The translations under genes and the position numbers were made by a program. From contig JAMDHS010000055.1 of assembly GCA_029717555.1 (NCBI GenBank), positions 85,913 through 149,912 on the forward strand: a DNA stretch of 64,000 nucleotides. The letters run 5' to 3'. Source of the DNA: Peribolospora baueri. Taxonomy: Eukaryota; Basidiomycota; Peribolosporomycetes; Peribolosporales; Peribolosporaceae. The number at the start of each line of letters is the position of its first letter. Position 1 is the stretch's first letter. The notes beneath the pieces are model-generated. The model had not been told where the DNA came from and did no database searches. It was given only the letters and a program-made list of their open reading frames with translations. Shown in pieces: positions 34,921 to 46,433 of the stretch.

Positions 34921-37781
34921 ATGGCGAGCGAAACAGATCTCGTCGTCCTCCTCCTCGGCATTGTCCTCGCAGCCGTATACCTCTTCCGAGACCGCCTCCT
35001 CGGCTCTCGCTCTTCCTTCGCGCGCCCTGACGCTGCCAAGGTATCAGCCTCTGGGGCTAATGGCAGCGCTGGCTTGGCGGCGGAGGGGAGCAGGAACTTT
35101 GTGGAGAAGCTGAAGGCCCAGGTGCGTATTTGCGATGGCTATGGGTGGGTGGGTGGTGTTGGGTGCGGAGGAAGAGGATGGATGGCTTCTGGGCCGGCGT
35201 CTCGACGAGGCGAGGTTTGTGGGCTCCCCGGTCTTGTCCGGAGTATCATTTCAACCGGTGCTCCTGTCCGGAAACCAGAAAGGGCGCTGCCATTACCAGA
35301 TGGATCTCGGACCGCAGGAGATGACATCTGACCGTCTTCTTCTTGTCCATGTCGATTTAGAAAAAGCGCATCGCCCTCTTCTATGGTTCGCAAACCGGTA
35401 CTGCCGAGGAATATGCCACCAAACTCGCCAAAGAGGCCAAATCAAAGTTCGGCATGAGCTCGCTCGTATGCGATCCCGAAGACTATGACTTTGAGCACCT
35501 AGACGAGGTTCCTGAGGATACCGTCGTCTTCTTCGTCGTGGCCACCTACGGCGAAGGAGAGCCCACGGACAACGCCGTCGCCCTCATGGACTTTTTGAGC
35601 GACGAATCCGTTGCCTTCTCCAAGGGCGGCTCCGACCTCTCCAACCTGCACTACGTCGTCTTCGCTCTCGGTAACAGGACCTACGAGCATTACAACGCCA
35701 TTGGACGCAAGATCGACAGCCGTCTCACTGAGCTGGGCGCCAAGCGCATCGGCGAGCGGGGTGAGGGCGACGATGACAAGAGCATGGAAGAGGACTACCT
35801 CGCATGGAAGGACGGCATGTGGCAGGCTCTCGTCGACGAGATGGGCTTCGAAGAGGGCGGCGGAGGAGATAACCCCGACTTCAAGGTCACCGAACTGGAA
35901 GACTACCCGGTCGCTAAAGTCTACCAAGGTGAGCTCAGCGCTCGCGCTCTGCTCGGCACCAAGGGCATCCACGACGCCAAGAACCCGTACCCGGCTCCGC
36001 TTAAAGTCTCCCGCGAGCTATTCCGGAACAACGCGGACCGGAACTGCATCCACGCCGAATTCGACGTCGAGGGCAGCGGGATTAGCTACCAGCACGGTGA
36101 CCATTTGGCTCTCTGGCCTGTCAATCCGGACGTCGAGGTGGAGCGCATGCTCGCCGTACTCGGGCTCAGCGAGAAGCGCGACACCGTCATCGGCATCGAA
36201 TCGCTCGACCCCGCCCTTGCCAAGGTGCCCTTCCCGGCGCCGACGACGTACGACACCATCTTCCGCCACTATGTCGACATTTGTGCCATCGCCAGTCGTC
36301 AGACGCTCTCCCTTCTCTCTCGTTTCGCTCCCAACGAGGAGGCCGCAGCCAAGCTAGCCCGACTCGGAACGGATAAAGAGGCCTACCACGCCGAGGTCGC
36401 TTTGCCCTGCCTCCGTCTCTCCCAGGTGCTCACCCTTTGCTCCGGCGGAGACCCCTACGCGGACCCGGCCAACACGACGGTGTGGAACATCCCCTTCGAC
36501 CACATCGTCTCCGATCTCTCCCGCCTCCAGCCGCGCTTCTACTCCATCTCCTCCAGCCCCAAGCTCCACCCAAAGAGCATCCACGTCACCGCCGTCGTGC
36601 TCAAGTACCACCCCAAGGATGCCTCTGAGAAGGAGGTAGACGGCCAATGGATCTACGGATTGGGCACCAACTACCTGCTCAACCTCAGGATGGCCATGAA
36701 CGGAGAGACGGAGCCCCTCATCGCTGCCCTGCGGTACAGCGTTCACGGTCCCCGAAGTGCTTATACCAAGGACGGCATGTGGAAGGCACCGGTTCACGTC
36801 CGCAGAAGCAACTTCAGGCTACCTACGAGCCCGAAGATCCGTAAGTGCTTCCTTCCTCTGTTTCGACCATTGCTCATATAACGAGACGTGTGACCTCATT
36901 CGTCCATAAAATCACTCTTTTTCTTTGTCGCTCCGCCACCACTTCCAGCCGTCATCATGGTGGGCCCAGGAACGGGTGTGGCCCCCTTCCGAGGCTTCGT
37001 CCAAGACCGACTCGGCTCGGCGCAAAAAGCGATCGAGAAGAACGGCGATACGGCCCTCGACGACTGGGCCGACATGAGCCTCTTTTTCTCCTCCCGCTCC
37101 GAAGACGACTTTTTGTACGCTGACGAGTGGCCCGAGTACGAGAAGGCGCTTAAGGGCAAGTTCAAGCTGTTCAAGACTTTGTGAGCATTGGTTTCGTTCT
37201 CTACCGTTCCATCGGCTGCGGCTCGCGTCTATGATTCGTTTTGTCTGATTTTCCTCCTCGCTCGCGCGGTCGACAGCACCCGGAAGAATTACAAGCCGGA
37301 CGGGGCAAAGATCTACGTTCAGGACCTCCTTTGGGACCAACGCCAGAAGATCGCTTCGGACATCCTCGACAAAAAGGCGTACTTCTATGTTTGCGGAGAG
37401 GCGGTAAGTCGACATTGCTGCATCATCACTCGTTTCTGTCTCCCGAGTCTGAAAAGTCTTTTGTCTTCATTTTCTCTCTTACCTCAACGGCTACCATTCG
37501 ACGAGCAGAAAGGAATGGCGCAAGACGTTGAAATGGTACTCGCCAAGATCCTCGCCGAAGGCAAGGGCGTCGACTTGGCCGGCGGTCAGGCGCAGCTCAA
37601 GATGCTGAAGGAGAGGAACCGGCTCATCCTCGACGTCTGGAGTGAGCCCCTTTTCTGCGTCGCTTGTCCGCCCTCTCTTGGGCTTTGCCCGAGCTGGAAT
37701 GGGCAAAGAGCTGACTTCAATCGTCCTCTTCTGCCGCGCTACCGTTCACGACGTTTGATTCCTTTTGCGCCTCCAGGTTAA
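34921..37781 (+). CDS. NCP1: NADPH-cytochrome P450 reductase
   Basis: ER-anchored diflavin reductase that passes electrons from NADPH to cytochrome P450s and sterol-synthesis enzymes. Six exons: 34921-35121, 35361-36840, 36949-37180, 37277-37403, 37509-37641, 37777-37781, giving 725 residues, the usual length. An N-terminal membrane helix ([15 protein letters not shown]) is followed by the FMN domain ([34 protein letters not shown]). The FAD-binding [10 protein letters not shown] and GLGTNYLL come next. The NADPH domain has [26 protein letters not shown] and YVCGEA. The protein ends DVWS with the conserved near-terminal tryptophan. The last exon has only 5 coding nt: the final serine codon is split by the intron and the TAA follows at once. 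Confidence 0.96.
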
Positions 37782-38509
37782 ACCTCTCGCATTTCCATCT
37801 GCCTCCACCCCGGCTCACCGCCGACGAAGCCCCCGCCTACCGTCCTCGCCCTTGTACCACGTCCCAGTTTTCTCTCACTCGCGCGTGCTTTGGCGAACCG
37901 TTCCTGCAGTCCTTTCTACCTCTAGAACAAGGTTGTGTGCGGCTTTTTCGAAAGGGATGATCCTTCTTGACCTTACTGCGCGCTCGGTTGCTCGAGCAGC
38001 GTTTGGACGCGTCTCTTCTTCCCGGCTTTACTTGCTTGTATAAAGAGTTGCTGTTCTGTGCACGCAGCCTACTTGCTTATCCCAATACACGAATCGCATC
38101 GATGAACCGAAAACAACTACTCGACTAGAGCCGGCGAGGCGACGACAGTTGGGAAGGGAAGGCCGTAGCGGATCATACACATACATCTCCATCGTCCGGT
38201 CCTCCCTTCCATCAACGGTTGAATGGGTGTAGTCATGGGTTTGTTGAGCAAGGTGCGATAACTTGCGTCCTGAGAATAGCGGAATGACGAGGGGGCCGTT
38301 CGAAAAAGACGTCAGCAAGCTAGAAGACTGTAGCAGGACTGACGAAGGTTGTAGAACGTGTGGATAAGGCCGAGCGAGTCGTAGACGCGCGAGGAGAAGT
38401 TTGGTTGCAGAGTTTAGTTGCCTTCGGCCGCACCATCCAGCCGCCTAAGCCTATACCATTCAATGACGCCTATATTATTTTATAACCTAATCAAGTATCA
38501 AGCAGATGC
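37782..38509. other. P450 reductase 3' region, no gene
   Basis: These 0.7 kb lie between the P450 reductase stop and a tRNA gene. The only notable open frame is a 96-codon minus frame with no recognisable content. I see nothing else. Confidence 0.5.
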
Positions 38510-38589
38510 GGTTGGATAGTGTAGCGGTTATCACGGAGGTTTCTGATGAGTAATTTCCTTCAACCTGGGTTCGACTCCCAGTCCGACCT
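38510..38589 (+). tRNA. tRNA-Gln (anticodon CTG), 8-nt intron
   Basis: An 80-nt tRNA gene. The acceptor stem GGTTGGA pairs with TCCGACC, the D-arm region is TAGTGTAGCGGTTATCAC, and the T-arm is CTGGG-TTCGACT-CCCAG. The anticodon loop reads TTCTGA, placing CTG at 34-36, so the tRNA would read CAG (Gln). It is 8 nt longer than a standard 72-nt tRNA. The extra bases fit a short intron just after position 37 and recur at the same place in the second copy. Position 31-39 of the anticodon stem would be a U-U mismatch. A T6 run at 38589-38594 can serve as the Pol III terminator. Confidence 0.85.
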
Positions 38590-38707
38590 TTTTTGTTATT
38601 CTCAATTTTAATTTATATTTTTTAAACGTCCAAGTTGCGCGCACCGGCGACCGCAGCATTTTCTTAAATCACCTCCTCGTCCCTCCCCTCCGATCATTCT
38701 CGCAACC

Positions 38708-39305
38708 ATGAGCGGCAAGACGAACGGAGGGCGTACGACGCCAGGAGCGGGCCTGTCGTTCTTTTTGGCCCGCTACGCCTCCCATCGGCCCGACTTGGCG
38801 ACCATCAAGGCAGAGGCGGACGCTGCGATAATCGAGTATCAGCAGCGCAAGGAGAACCCGGTTCGAGCGGCGTACACGGACGAGGACGGCGAGCTGCTGC
38901 CCGGCTACACGCGCGGGCCTGAGGGAGAGATCATCGATCCGGATGGCTTCACGCTCGTGACGGGCAAAGGCGGAAAGTACGGACGGACAGCCGGCGGAGA
39001 GGCGGGCGTGGGCGTCGTGAGGAAGAGGGCAAGGGTGGAAGAGGAAGAGGAGCGACCGAAGAAGAAGAAGGAGCTCGTTGACTTTTACCGGTTCCAGTTG
39101 CGAGAAAAGAAGAGAGAAAGTGGGTTTCGTGGTAGCGGTACCGTCCTTTCATCGCTCCCTTAGGATCGGTCGCTCAAAAGAATTTTTTTCCCGGTTTTCT
39201 CATCCATCCACAACGCTAGATCTGGCCAACCTCCGAAAACAGTTTGAAGCAGACAAGGCCAAGGTGGAGCAGCTCAAGAAGGCTCGCAAGTTCAAACCGT
39301 ATTGA
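38708..39305 (+). CDS. RRP7: Rrp7-family C-terminal protein (short)
   Basis: Two exons (38708-39119, 39220-39305) encode 165 residues. The C-terminus matches the Rrp7 domain: DFYRFQLREKKRE, then LANLRKQFEADKAKVEQL and the terminal KARKFKPY. The preceding part (RPDLATIKAEADAAI, DPDGFTLVTG) also fits the second half of Rrp7. Rrp7 proteins bind pre-18S rRNA with Utp22 and are needed for small-subunit maturation in the nucleolus. The usual length is about 270-300 residues, so the N-terminal RRM-like half is absent. The only upstream sequence before the tRNA gene is about 120 bp. Its stop codon is 8 bp from that of the convergent Apc4-like gene. Confidence 0.8.
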
Positions 39306-39313
39306 ACGTTCCA

Positions 39314-40202
39314 TCAGCGTTCCGTATCGACGAGCTGCAGTACACTGTTCACCCTATCGGTCAAGGTGCGCACTACTTGGACGAGGGTAGACGGAGGCCG
39401 AGCGTCGACGCCAGCGGCGCTCGGCGTGTCTGAGGACGGAGGCGCGAGGTGCGATGAGAGGATGTGGTTTTCGAAGCCTCGCGCAAGGTACTCGGCCACC
39501 GTGAGCACGTCATGGTTCGCCGACGGCCTTTCATCGTTCTGCGTTTCCGCAGCAGAAACCCGTTTCAGCTCTTCAGAGGCGACGGGAAGGAAGGGGCGAG
39601 CCATGCTTTGTCAACATGGAACCGGGAGGTCGCATAACGGGAGTTCCTGGCACTCACCGTATCTTAGCCACTTGGCGAACTCGCCAAACGCCACCTGCTC
39701 ATGACCGCAGAGATCATCGAGCTGGACGGCAGTCTCGGCGGCTTTGGTTGTAAGGTTTAGGCAGGATGAGATGTCATCGGTGGCGGTGGAAAGACGCTCG
39801 TAGCGCATGGGCCTGTTAGAGGAAATCCAAGACGAGTGAGCGGCCCGTCGCGCATGGTATTGCACGGATGTCCCCCACATACCACAGGCTGCAGCCTTTG
39901 AGTTCGTCCAACAAGAGCAGAATTTGTTCGCATGCTGGAAATAGACTTTCGACCGCCGTGATACGTACGGTCCTCAAAGCGCTGAGAACGGTGGTCTCCC
40001 ATCGGACAAGGTTCTGATAGTCGACACGGGGGCTTTTCATGAACGTGCTGACGACGAAATGGCCAAGAAGGCAGGGTGCGAACGAGATGACACTCACTCT
40101 CTCCGTCAACATATTGTTTCCGGCGAAGAATGACTCAACAGCATCGCTCGCTTTCCCCGTGAGAAGAAGCTGGAGCAATTCCAACCGTGGATTGACATGG
40201 CC

Positions 40203-40240
<38 letters not shown>

Positions 40241-40579
40241 GATCTGGCTGGGGGCACAGGCGAGACGAACGAGTACGCGGACAGACCCACCTCCAAACCG
40301 CTTCTTCAACCCGTCCAATCTCCTATCCCACGCCGCAAACTCCCTATCCATCTCTCCCCATGCCTTTTCGCACAGTGTGGCCGAGCGCACGGCACAGTCT
40401 AGCAAAGCCTGTAGGTGGGACGAAGCGCCCTTGACGTCTCGGGCTATAGAGACGCCGCGGGAGATCGTTGGATCATCGGACGCTGGCTGCGCCTCCTGGA
40501 GCAGTTGAGGAAGGGGGATCGGGGGTAGGGTCGTATATACCGCACGCTGAGTGGTGGCGGAAGCGTGAGGTGTAGACAT
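39314..40579 (-). CDS. APC4: Apc4-like anaphase-promoting complex subunit, helical domain only
   Basis: Five exons in transcript order: 40579-40291, 40201-40098, 40013-39883, 39812-39658, 39570-39314. These give 311 residues. The joined sequence reads through the Apc4 long helical domain: LEKAWGEMDREFAAWDRR-like opening, GHVNPRLELLQLLLTG, LTERNLVRWETTVLSALR, LFPACEQILLLLDELKG, EFAKWLRYELKR and VAEYLARGFENHIL. In the complex this domain contacts Apc1/Apc5 and helps hold the scaffold of the mitotic ubiquitin ligase. Normal Apc4 (about 650-800 residues) begins with a WD40-like propeller. None is found here, and the aspartyl-tRNA synthetase starts only about 200 bp upstream on the other strand. 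Intron 1 (40202-40290) carries a run of about 31 T in transcript sense right before its 3' splice site. The start codon is the least certain part. Confidence 0.65.
40203..40234. repeat. poly-A (plus) / poly-T tract inside the Apc4-like intron 1
   Basis: A homopolymer of about 30 A on the plus strand. On the transcribed minus strand it is the polypyrimidine tract just before the ACAG acceptor. Confidence 0.9.
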
Positions 40580-40775
40580 GGGCGTCCATGAAGGGGACGA
40601 GGTGAAAGGGTCGTCGTCGTCGTCGTCGCGCTGGAGGAGGACGATCAATCTACGCGCTCTAATCCACGCGTATGATCAGATTTCGCGCTGCGGTTAGGAA
40701 CGTTGGACATCACTCTTCTTCCTTCAGCTCCCCCTCCCCCACCCTTCACCCTGCGTGGACGACACAACTTTCAGC

Positions 40776-43700
40776 ATGCGCGCTTTGCTCTCAACGGCCC
40801 CCCGGTATTTCCCACCGTGTCTTCGGTGCCGCGAGGCCCTCCCGTCGGCGTTTCGCGTTAGATCACCCCGTCGACTCTTCACGGCCGAGTCTCTGCCCTC
40901 CGACTCGCTTAGCCGAACAAAGGGGTCCCACGATGAAGGACGTTTGCCTGCTTTCCTCGGTGAGAATCGAGCGTTAGACAGCTTTTACGGTAGCGAAACA
41001 TGTGTAGTATCTTTGGAGGGGTCGTTAGACAAGATGGATAGGATCGCTCACTCCGACGATATTGGATCTCTTACAGGTGCCTTCCCTCCTCGGACTCATA
41101 CGTGCGGGCAGCTGAGGGCTGAAGACGAGGGCAAGGAAGTGGTGCTCGCAGGATGGCTACTTCCTGAAAGGTACGTATTCTTCCCCTTTTTACGTCTTTC
41201 AATAGTCTGCTTCGCCACTGATCTGGTTGTCTTGTTTCTTTTCGCTCTCTTCGCTCTGCCTTCTCAGGAAGATCTCCAGGTCCTTCTCCTTCTTTCCCCT
41301 ACGCGACTATTCCGGGACAACGCAGCTACTTTTGAGGGCGCCAAGCGACGATGGCTCAACCTCAACCTTGAATTCGCGGGGCATCAAGCTGTCCAACGTT
41401 CCGGTCGAGTCTATTGTATTGGTCAAGGGCGTGGTGCGAAGGCGTGTGAAGGGAGCAGAGAACCCGGTGAGTCCAGCTTGTGGATTGCTCCCGTCCCCAA
41501 ATATTCGGACTGACTCCACTTGTCATTGCTGCTGGTAGAACCTTGCAACGGGTCAAGTGGAGGTGGAAGTGTCCGACTTGATACTCCTTAATCCGGCAGA
41601 CAAACAGCTGCCTTTCTATCCCTCTGAGCAGGGCACCTTGGTGAGCAACAGGTTGGATCTCTGCTCTGGAGCTATGGGGACCTGAGCTGGCTACACGATT
41701 ATATCCTACAGGTGAACGAGGACCTTCGATCCCGTTACCGCTACCTGGATCTCCGCCGGGAAGCGTTATCTCGTAACATTCGCAAGCGGAGCAAGGTAGC
41801 CCATGCCGTCCGCTGCTTCTTACAAGATGAAGGTGCGCCGCGTCAAACATGGCATCTCCACTTAGAATCGCGTAGCCTATGCAGAATTTGTGTTTTTCTT
41901 CCTAGCAGACTTCACCGAAATAGAGACGCCCACCCTGCTTCGCTCGACTCCGGAGGGCGCTCGAGAGTTCCTCGTGCCCACTCGTCTCTCGTCTTCCGCC
42001 TCCTCTTCTGGTTCGACGGCAGTTGAACCGCTGTTCTACGCTCTCCCTCAATCTCCTCAACAACCCAAGCAGTTGCTCATCGCCTCTGGTCTCACGGACA
42101 AGTACTTCCAACTTGCTAAATGCTTCCGCGACGAAGACGGACGAAAGGACCGGCAGCCAGAATTCACCCAGATCGATATTGAGATGGGGTTCGTCAGCGG
42201 CGGCGTCAACGGCGTCTCGGAGAAGGAGGGAGGGGATGAATGGCGCATTGGCGGAGGGCAGGTAAGAAGGTTGGTTGAGGGCCTCGTTGCGAGGATATGG
42301 GGGACATCGGAGGGTATCGAGCTGCCGGAGAGCTTTCCGGTGATGAGGTACGAAGAGGCGATGAGGAGATTTGGTAGCGACAAACCTGATACGCGGTTTG
42401 GTTTTGAGGTGAGCCTGCTGTTCCCTTTGACATCGTTTGGGCTGGCTCATAATCACCTGCCGTGTCATTCGTGTACTGCAGCTCCAAGAGGTCACGCGTT
42501 TGCTGCCCATGAACGTCGCACAAAGAGTGGCTCGCGATGGCATGAGTGTCGACGTGCTGGTGCATCGGCCAGAACGAGACGGTCCATTGTCCTCGAAGGA
42601 GCTGGACTCTTTTCTTCTAGGGAAGGACGGACGTCCATCTGGAGTGAGTCCCGCGGAGATCCGGTAACGATCGATGGGGTGTCTGAACTCAAACTTGCTT
42701 TTCCACAGGTTGAACGGATCAAAATCACTCCGACAAACACCGGTACTTGGACACAGCGCAGTTCACTGTGCCGAGACGCGACCGCTCCAAAAGACATAAC
42801 CGACCTTGGCCTATCTTCGCTCAATCAGCGACTGGGGCTTCGAGAAGGCGACACCATCTTCATCAGCAAGCGGAAGGCTGCACCAGAGGTGCGCTCATTT
42901 TTGTACAGAGGTTGCGGGTCCCGAACTAGCCGTCTCTAGACCGGCACCCGATCGCCTTCACCTCTAACCGGCTTGGGTTTCATTGCTACGCAGGGCGGGT
43001 CGACTGCACTGGGCGACTTGAGACTCAATCTTGCGAATCTCCTGCAAGCGAAAGGTGAGCGGCATGATCTTACACGCATGGCATGGACTTGGGTCACCTC
43101 CGCTAATATCTGCGTCCCTGGACCTGTGCCGCATAGGTCACTTGAGCATCCCACAGGACGCACTCCACTTCCTTTGGGTCACCGAGTTCCCTCTCTTCAC
43201 CCGCGCCGACAGTGACAAAGACTTTCTGGCCCGTGGCAGATGGAGCAGCTCTCACCATCCATTCACTGCGCCAATGGCCGAGGATATGCAAAAGTTAAGG
43301 GAGGGTAAGATCGACGAGGTGCGTCAAACGTACTCCAGCTGCGTGTCTCATTCTACGAGGACGGAAGGTCCTGACACTCAGATCGTCCCTTGCACGCCTT
43401 TGAGGTTCGAGGCCAACATTATGACCTCGTACTCAACGGGATGGAGATTGGCGGCGGCTCGGTGCGGATTCATGACGCTCAGCTGCAGGAGTACGTTTTC
43501 CGGAATGTCTTGGAGGTGAGCGATAATAGGCTTTCCCGTCCCGGACGTCGAAAGGCGAAAGATGAGCATTGATGGACGACCAATTCGTGCTCTACCTATT
43601 TCCGTTTCCTCTTTTCTTCTATTTTTCCCTCCAGCTGAACGAGGGAGAAGTCCTCCGTTTCTCTCACCTCCTCCACGCCCTTCGCTGCGGCGCCCCTCCG

Positions 43701-43916
43701 CACGCAGGCATAGCCCTTGGCTTTGACAGGCTCATGTCCATCCTCTGCCGTTCCCCCTCTATCCGGGACGTGATCGCTTTCCCCAAGAGCTCCGCCGGTG
43801 CGGACCCAGTGTTCGGCAGCCCGGCGGCGTTCGGGGACGTTGGCAGCGCGGAAGGTGCTACCGCGGCGGCAGAGGCGGACGAAGCCTTGAAGATGTATGG
43901 CTTGCGAAGGCGATAA
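40776..43916 (+). CDS. MSD1: aspartyl-tRNA synthetase, mitochondrial
   Basis: Class II synthetase that charges mitochondrial tRNA-Asp. Eleven exons: 40776-41170, 41268-41466, 41539-41640, 41712-41832, 41909-42408, 42482-42643, 42709-42888, 42994-43054, 43137-43304, 43382-43515, 43635-43916. These give 767 residues. The N-terminus ([15 protein letters not shown] with many Arg and no early acidic residue) looks like a mitochondrial presequence. An OB-fold anticodon domain follows ([29 protein letters not shown]). The bacterial/mitochondrial-type catalytic domain has [10 protein letters not shown], motif 2 [40 protein letters not shown] and motif 3 [16 protein letters not shown]-like insertion lies between motifs 2 and 3. 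For exon 9 I use the GTAAGA donor at 43305, because only that donor keeps phase with exon 10. Confidence 0.94.
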
Positions 43917-44368
43917 GGCGGTCTGACTCTGACAACTCGGGTCACAGTAGGCGCAAAGCTCGGGCGGGTCCAAATGTCCCAAGGTGCTCTGATTCGTGCG
44001 TGGATGCAGTACGTGGTTTTGCTAATGACACAGGAATGCGTGAAAGAGAGAACCGGCAGTAGAACTAGATCAAGAAAACGATGCTGAGCAATAGAATGGG
44101 AAGATGCGAGAGATGAGAGGGCATTGGAACTCAGACGAGTGGGGCGTTTTGTGCAAGTTTGAGGGCTACGTACGAGTCATATGAGCGTCTGCGTGGGCAC
44201 AAGCAAGAGCAAGGTCCGTCGGACCAACGAGAGAAGAGACGGAGAAAGACAGAGGAGACGGTCGCGCCAGCGAAACTCCGGGGGGGGGGGTTGCGAAGAA
44301 GGAAGCAGGCGAACGAAACAAGACCGAGGACCGAAGGAGCGGAACAATGACGAGCCGACGTCCAGACC
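43917..44368. other. convergent 3' spacer, no gene
   Basis: This spacer of 452 bp lies between two convergent genes. It contains a G-run of 10 at 44281-44290. I see nothing else. Confidence 0.5.
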
Positions 44369-46433
44369 TCATGACTGGGCGAAATTGCTAGCTTGACGGA
44401 GGCGTTTTCCGAAGACGTAGAAGAGCATCGGGACGGGGATGAAGGCGATGGAGATGAAGCCGAGCGTGGATGCGGCCCATGGTGTTCCGAGGTTCACAAA
44501 CATGCTGTGGAGAGGGGAAGAGATGGGAGAGGACCGGAGCATGCGTCAGGGCCGGACCGGTCTGGTGGTGGTGAAAACGTTCCAGATCAGGCCATCGAAG
44601 TCGACTCACCTCCTGGCGAACATGGGGAATCCTGCGCCCATGAGACCTCTAGCGAAGGCGTTAGCGGCGATGGCCGAGTTGGCGAACTGCAGAATCGAAA
44701 CGATGAATTAGAGCGGGTGTGAGCGCGGAAGCGGGACCAAGTGAGAAGCGGGGAAGGGGGGGGTCGGGGGGCGCAAGAAACTCACCATGAGATAGGCGTC
44801 GATCAAGAAGGTGAGCGTCTGAAGGAAGATGATGATGATGCCTGCGCCCGTGCAGAGACCGGAGAGCACGCTGGGCACCCAAGTGTCGACGCCGTTGGCC
44901 TTGCTCGTCCAGGCGAACCAGAAGAGACCGATAGGGAAGATGATTCCTCCGAGCATCATTGGGATGAAACGCTCTTCCGGCACGGGTCTGCCTCCATTCG
45001 CGGCCATCTTGCGAGTGTAGCGGGGCAAGAAGGCGAAGATGATGCAACATCCGATGAGGACGCCGATAAAGATACCCACGAAGGGGAGCGAGGCCACGCC
45101 GGAGTTCCAACCGCGGAGAATTCGATACTCGATAGGGTATGCAGAGAAGAGAAGGTAGAGAAGGCCGTAGACGAAGGAGACGTAGAGAGAGACAAGGAAA
45201 ACCATGGGCTCGGTGAAGAGCATTTTGAGTGGCCTGGCGAGCCAGACACTGATGACCGTGTTCATGTCGGTACGCTTCTCGTCGAGCGGAGCGTGGAGGG
45301 CCCAGTTGTGGGTCTCAAAACGGAGACGCTTGGCCTTTTGCTGGAGCAGGTAGGGTCGATAGGTCTCCTTGAAGAGGAAGACCTGGAGGACGAACATGAG
45401 CATGGCCATGAAGAACGTCACCCACACCGTCCAGCGCCAGCCGAGGTAGCTGTTCACAATGAAGCCACCGACGATCGGGCCGAACGTGGGACCGCCGAAG
45501 GTGGCCATAGCAAAGAACACGACGGCGGCGCCACGGTTCTTCGCGTCCCAGAAGTCTGCGAGACAGCCACCGATGATAGCGAGACTGGAGGGTGAAATAG
45601 AGCAGGGGAGACGTGTCAGTCAGTCATCGGGCGAGGGAGCGGTCGAATAAGTGGGGACGGGAGGGCGAAAGCGCTCACGGAGCGCTAGCAAAAAAACCGC
45701 TAAAAAATCGACCGAGCATGATGGTCTCAAGGTTCCGAGCCACAGCGACTGGTATCTGGAAGATGCCGAAGAGCAAGTATCCAGCGAGCATCGGCACTTT
45801 CCGTCCGTACCGTTCGGAAATAGGAGCGAACAGCAGTGGGCCGAAGGCAAAGCCGAGGACAAAGAGCGCGGTGCCAAGTGTGCTCACTTCGACGGACACG
45901 TGGAACTTGCTTGCCACTTCAGCCGTGCCGACGGAGAAGGAGGAGGATGCAAAGGTAACGACAAAAGTGCTGAGCGCAGATACTGTTAAACGCAAGCGGG
46001 AAGAAGAGGTCAGCCCAGGATCGCTTTGAAAGGGCGGGTTCTCAAAGGACTACCTTCAAGGTACATGAAAACGGCCAATTGACTCACGCATAGTTTGAAA
46101 GTACTTCCTCGTCATACTCCACTTCATCGGGTCCTCATCATCGTCCAACGTGTCAATGAGGTCCTTGCTGCCCTTGTCGTCTGCCTCGTTCGGGTCTTCT
46201 CCCAGCTGGCGACTGAATGTCTGTCGAAGCATAGGGTCCTCGACGACTCTGTGTTCGCCATCGCTTCTATAATGACGAAAGTCGTCGGCAGGATAGTGAA
46301 AGTCCATTCGCACGGACGGGGGAAGCGGAGGTTTGGGTTCGACGATGGAAGTGGCAGGGCTGTTGTTGACCGCCGTTCGCTCTGCCTGAGAGATCATCGT
46401 CTCCATCGTAGGCTCGCGGTCGAAAGGTGACAT
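44369..46433 (-). CDS. DHA1-family major facilitator transporter (polyamine/drug antiporter type)
   Basis: Five exons in transcript order: 46433-46088, 45982-45679, 45584-44786, 44686-44610, 44504-44369. These give 553 residues. The hydrophilic N-terminus ends with DEDPMKWSMTRKYFQT, typical of fungal drug:proton antiporters. Twelve helices follow. Motif A is FAPISERYGRKVP, and a motif-C-like GPTFGPIVGGFIVNSYLGW is the antiporter signature in helix 5. The central loop has ETYRPYLLQQKAKRLR and the C-terminus is FYVFGKRLRQAS. The family includes Tpo1/Flr1-like exporters of polyamines and xenobiotics at the plasma membrane; the substrate cannot be read from sequence. A scrambled paralogue lies 1.2 kb upstream (47662-50876). 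Confidence 0.9.

Noticed and set aside
43305-43318. Alternative donor GTGCGT at 43319 in the aspartyl-tRNA synthetase
   Set aside because: It would leave exon 9 one base out of phase with the [10 protein letters not shown] exon. The GTAAGA donor at 43305 fits.
44741-45595. 284-codon plus frame over the intact transporter
   Set aside because: Antisense shadow of the minus-strand MFS exon, with acidic composition typical of the reverse strand of a membrane protein gene.
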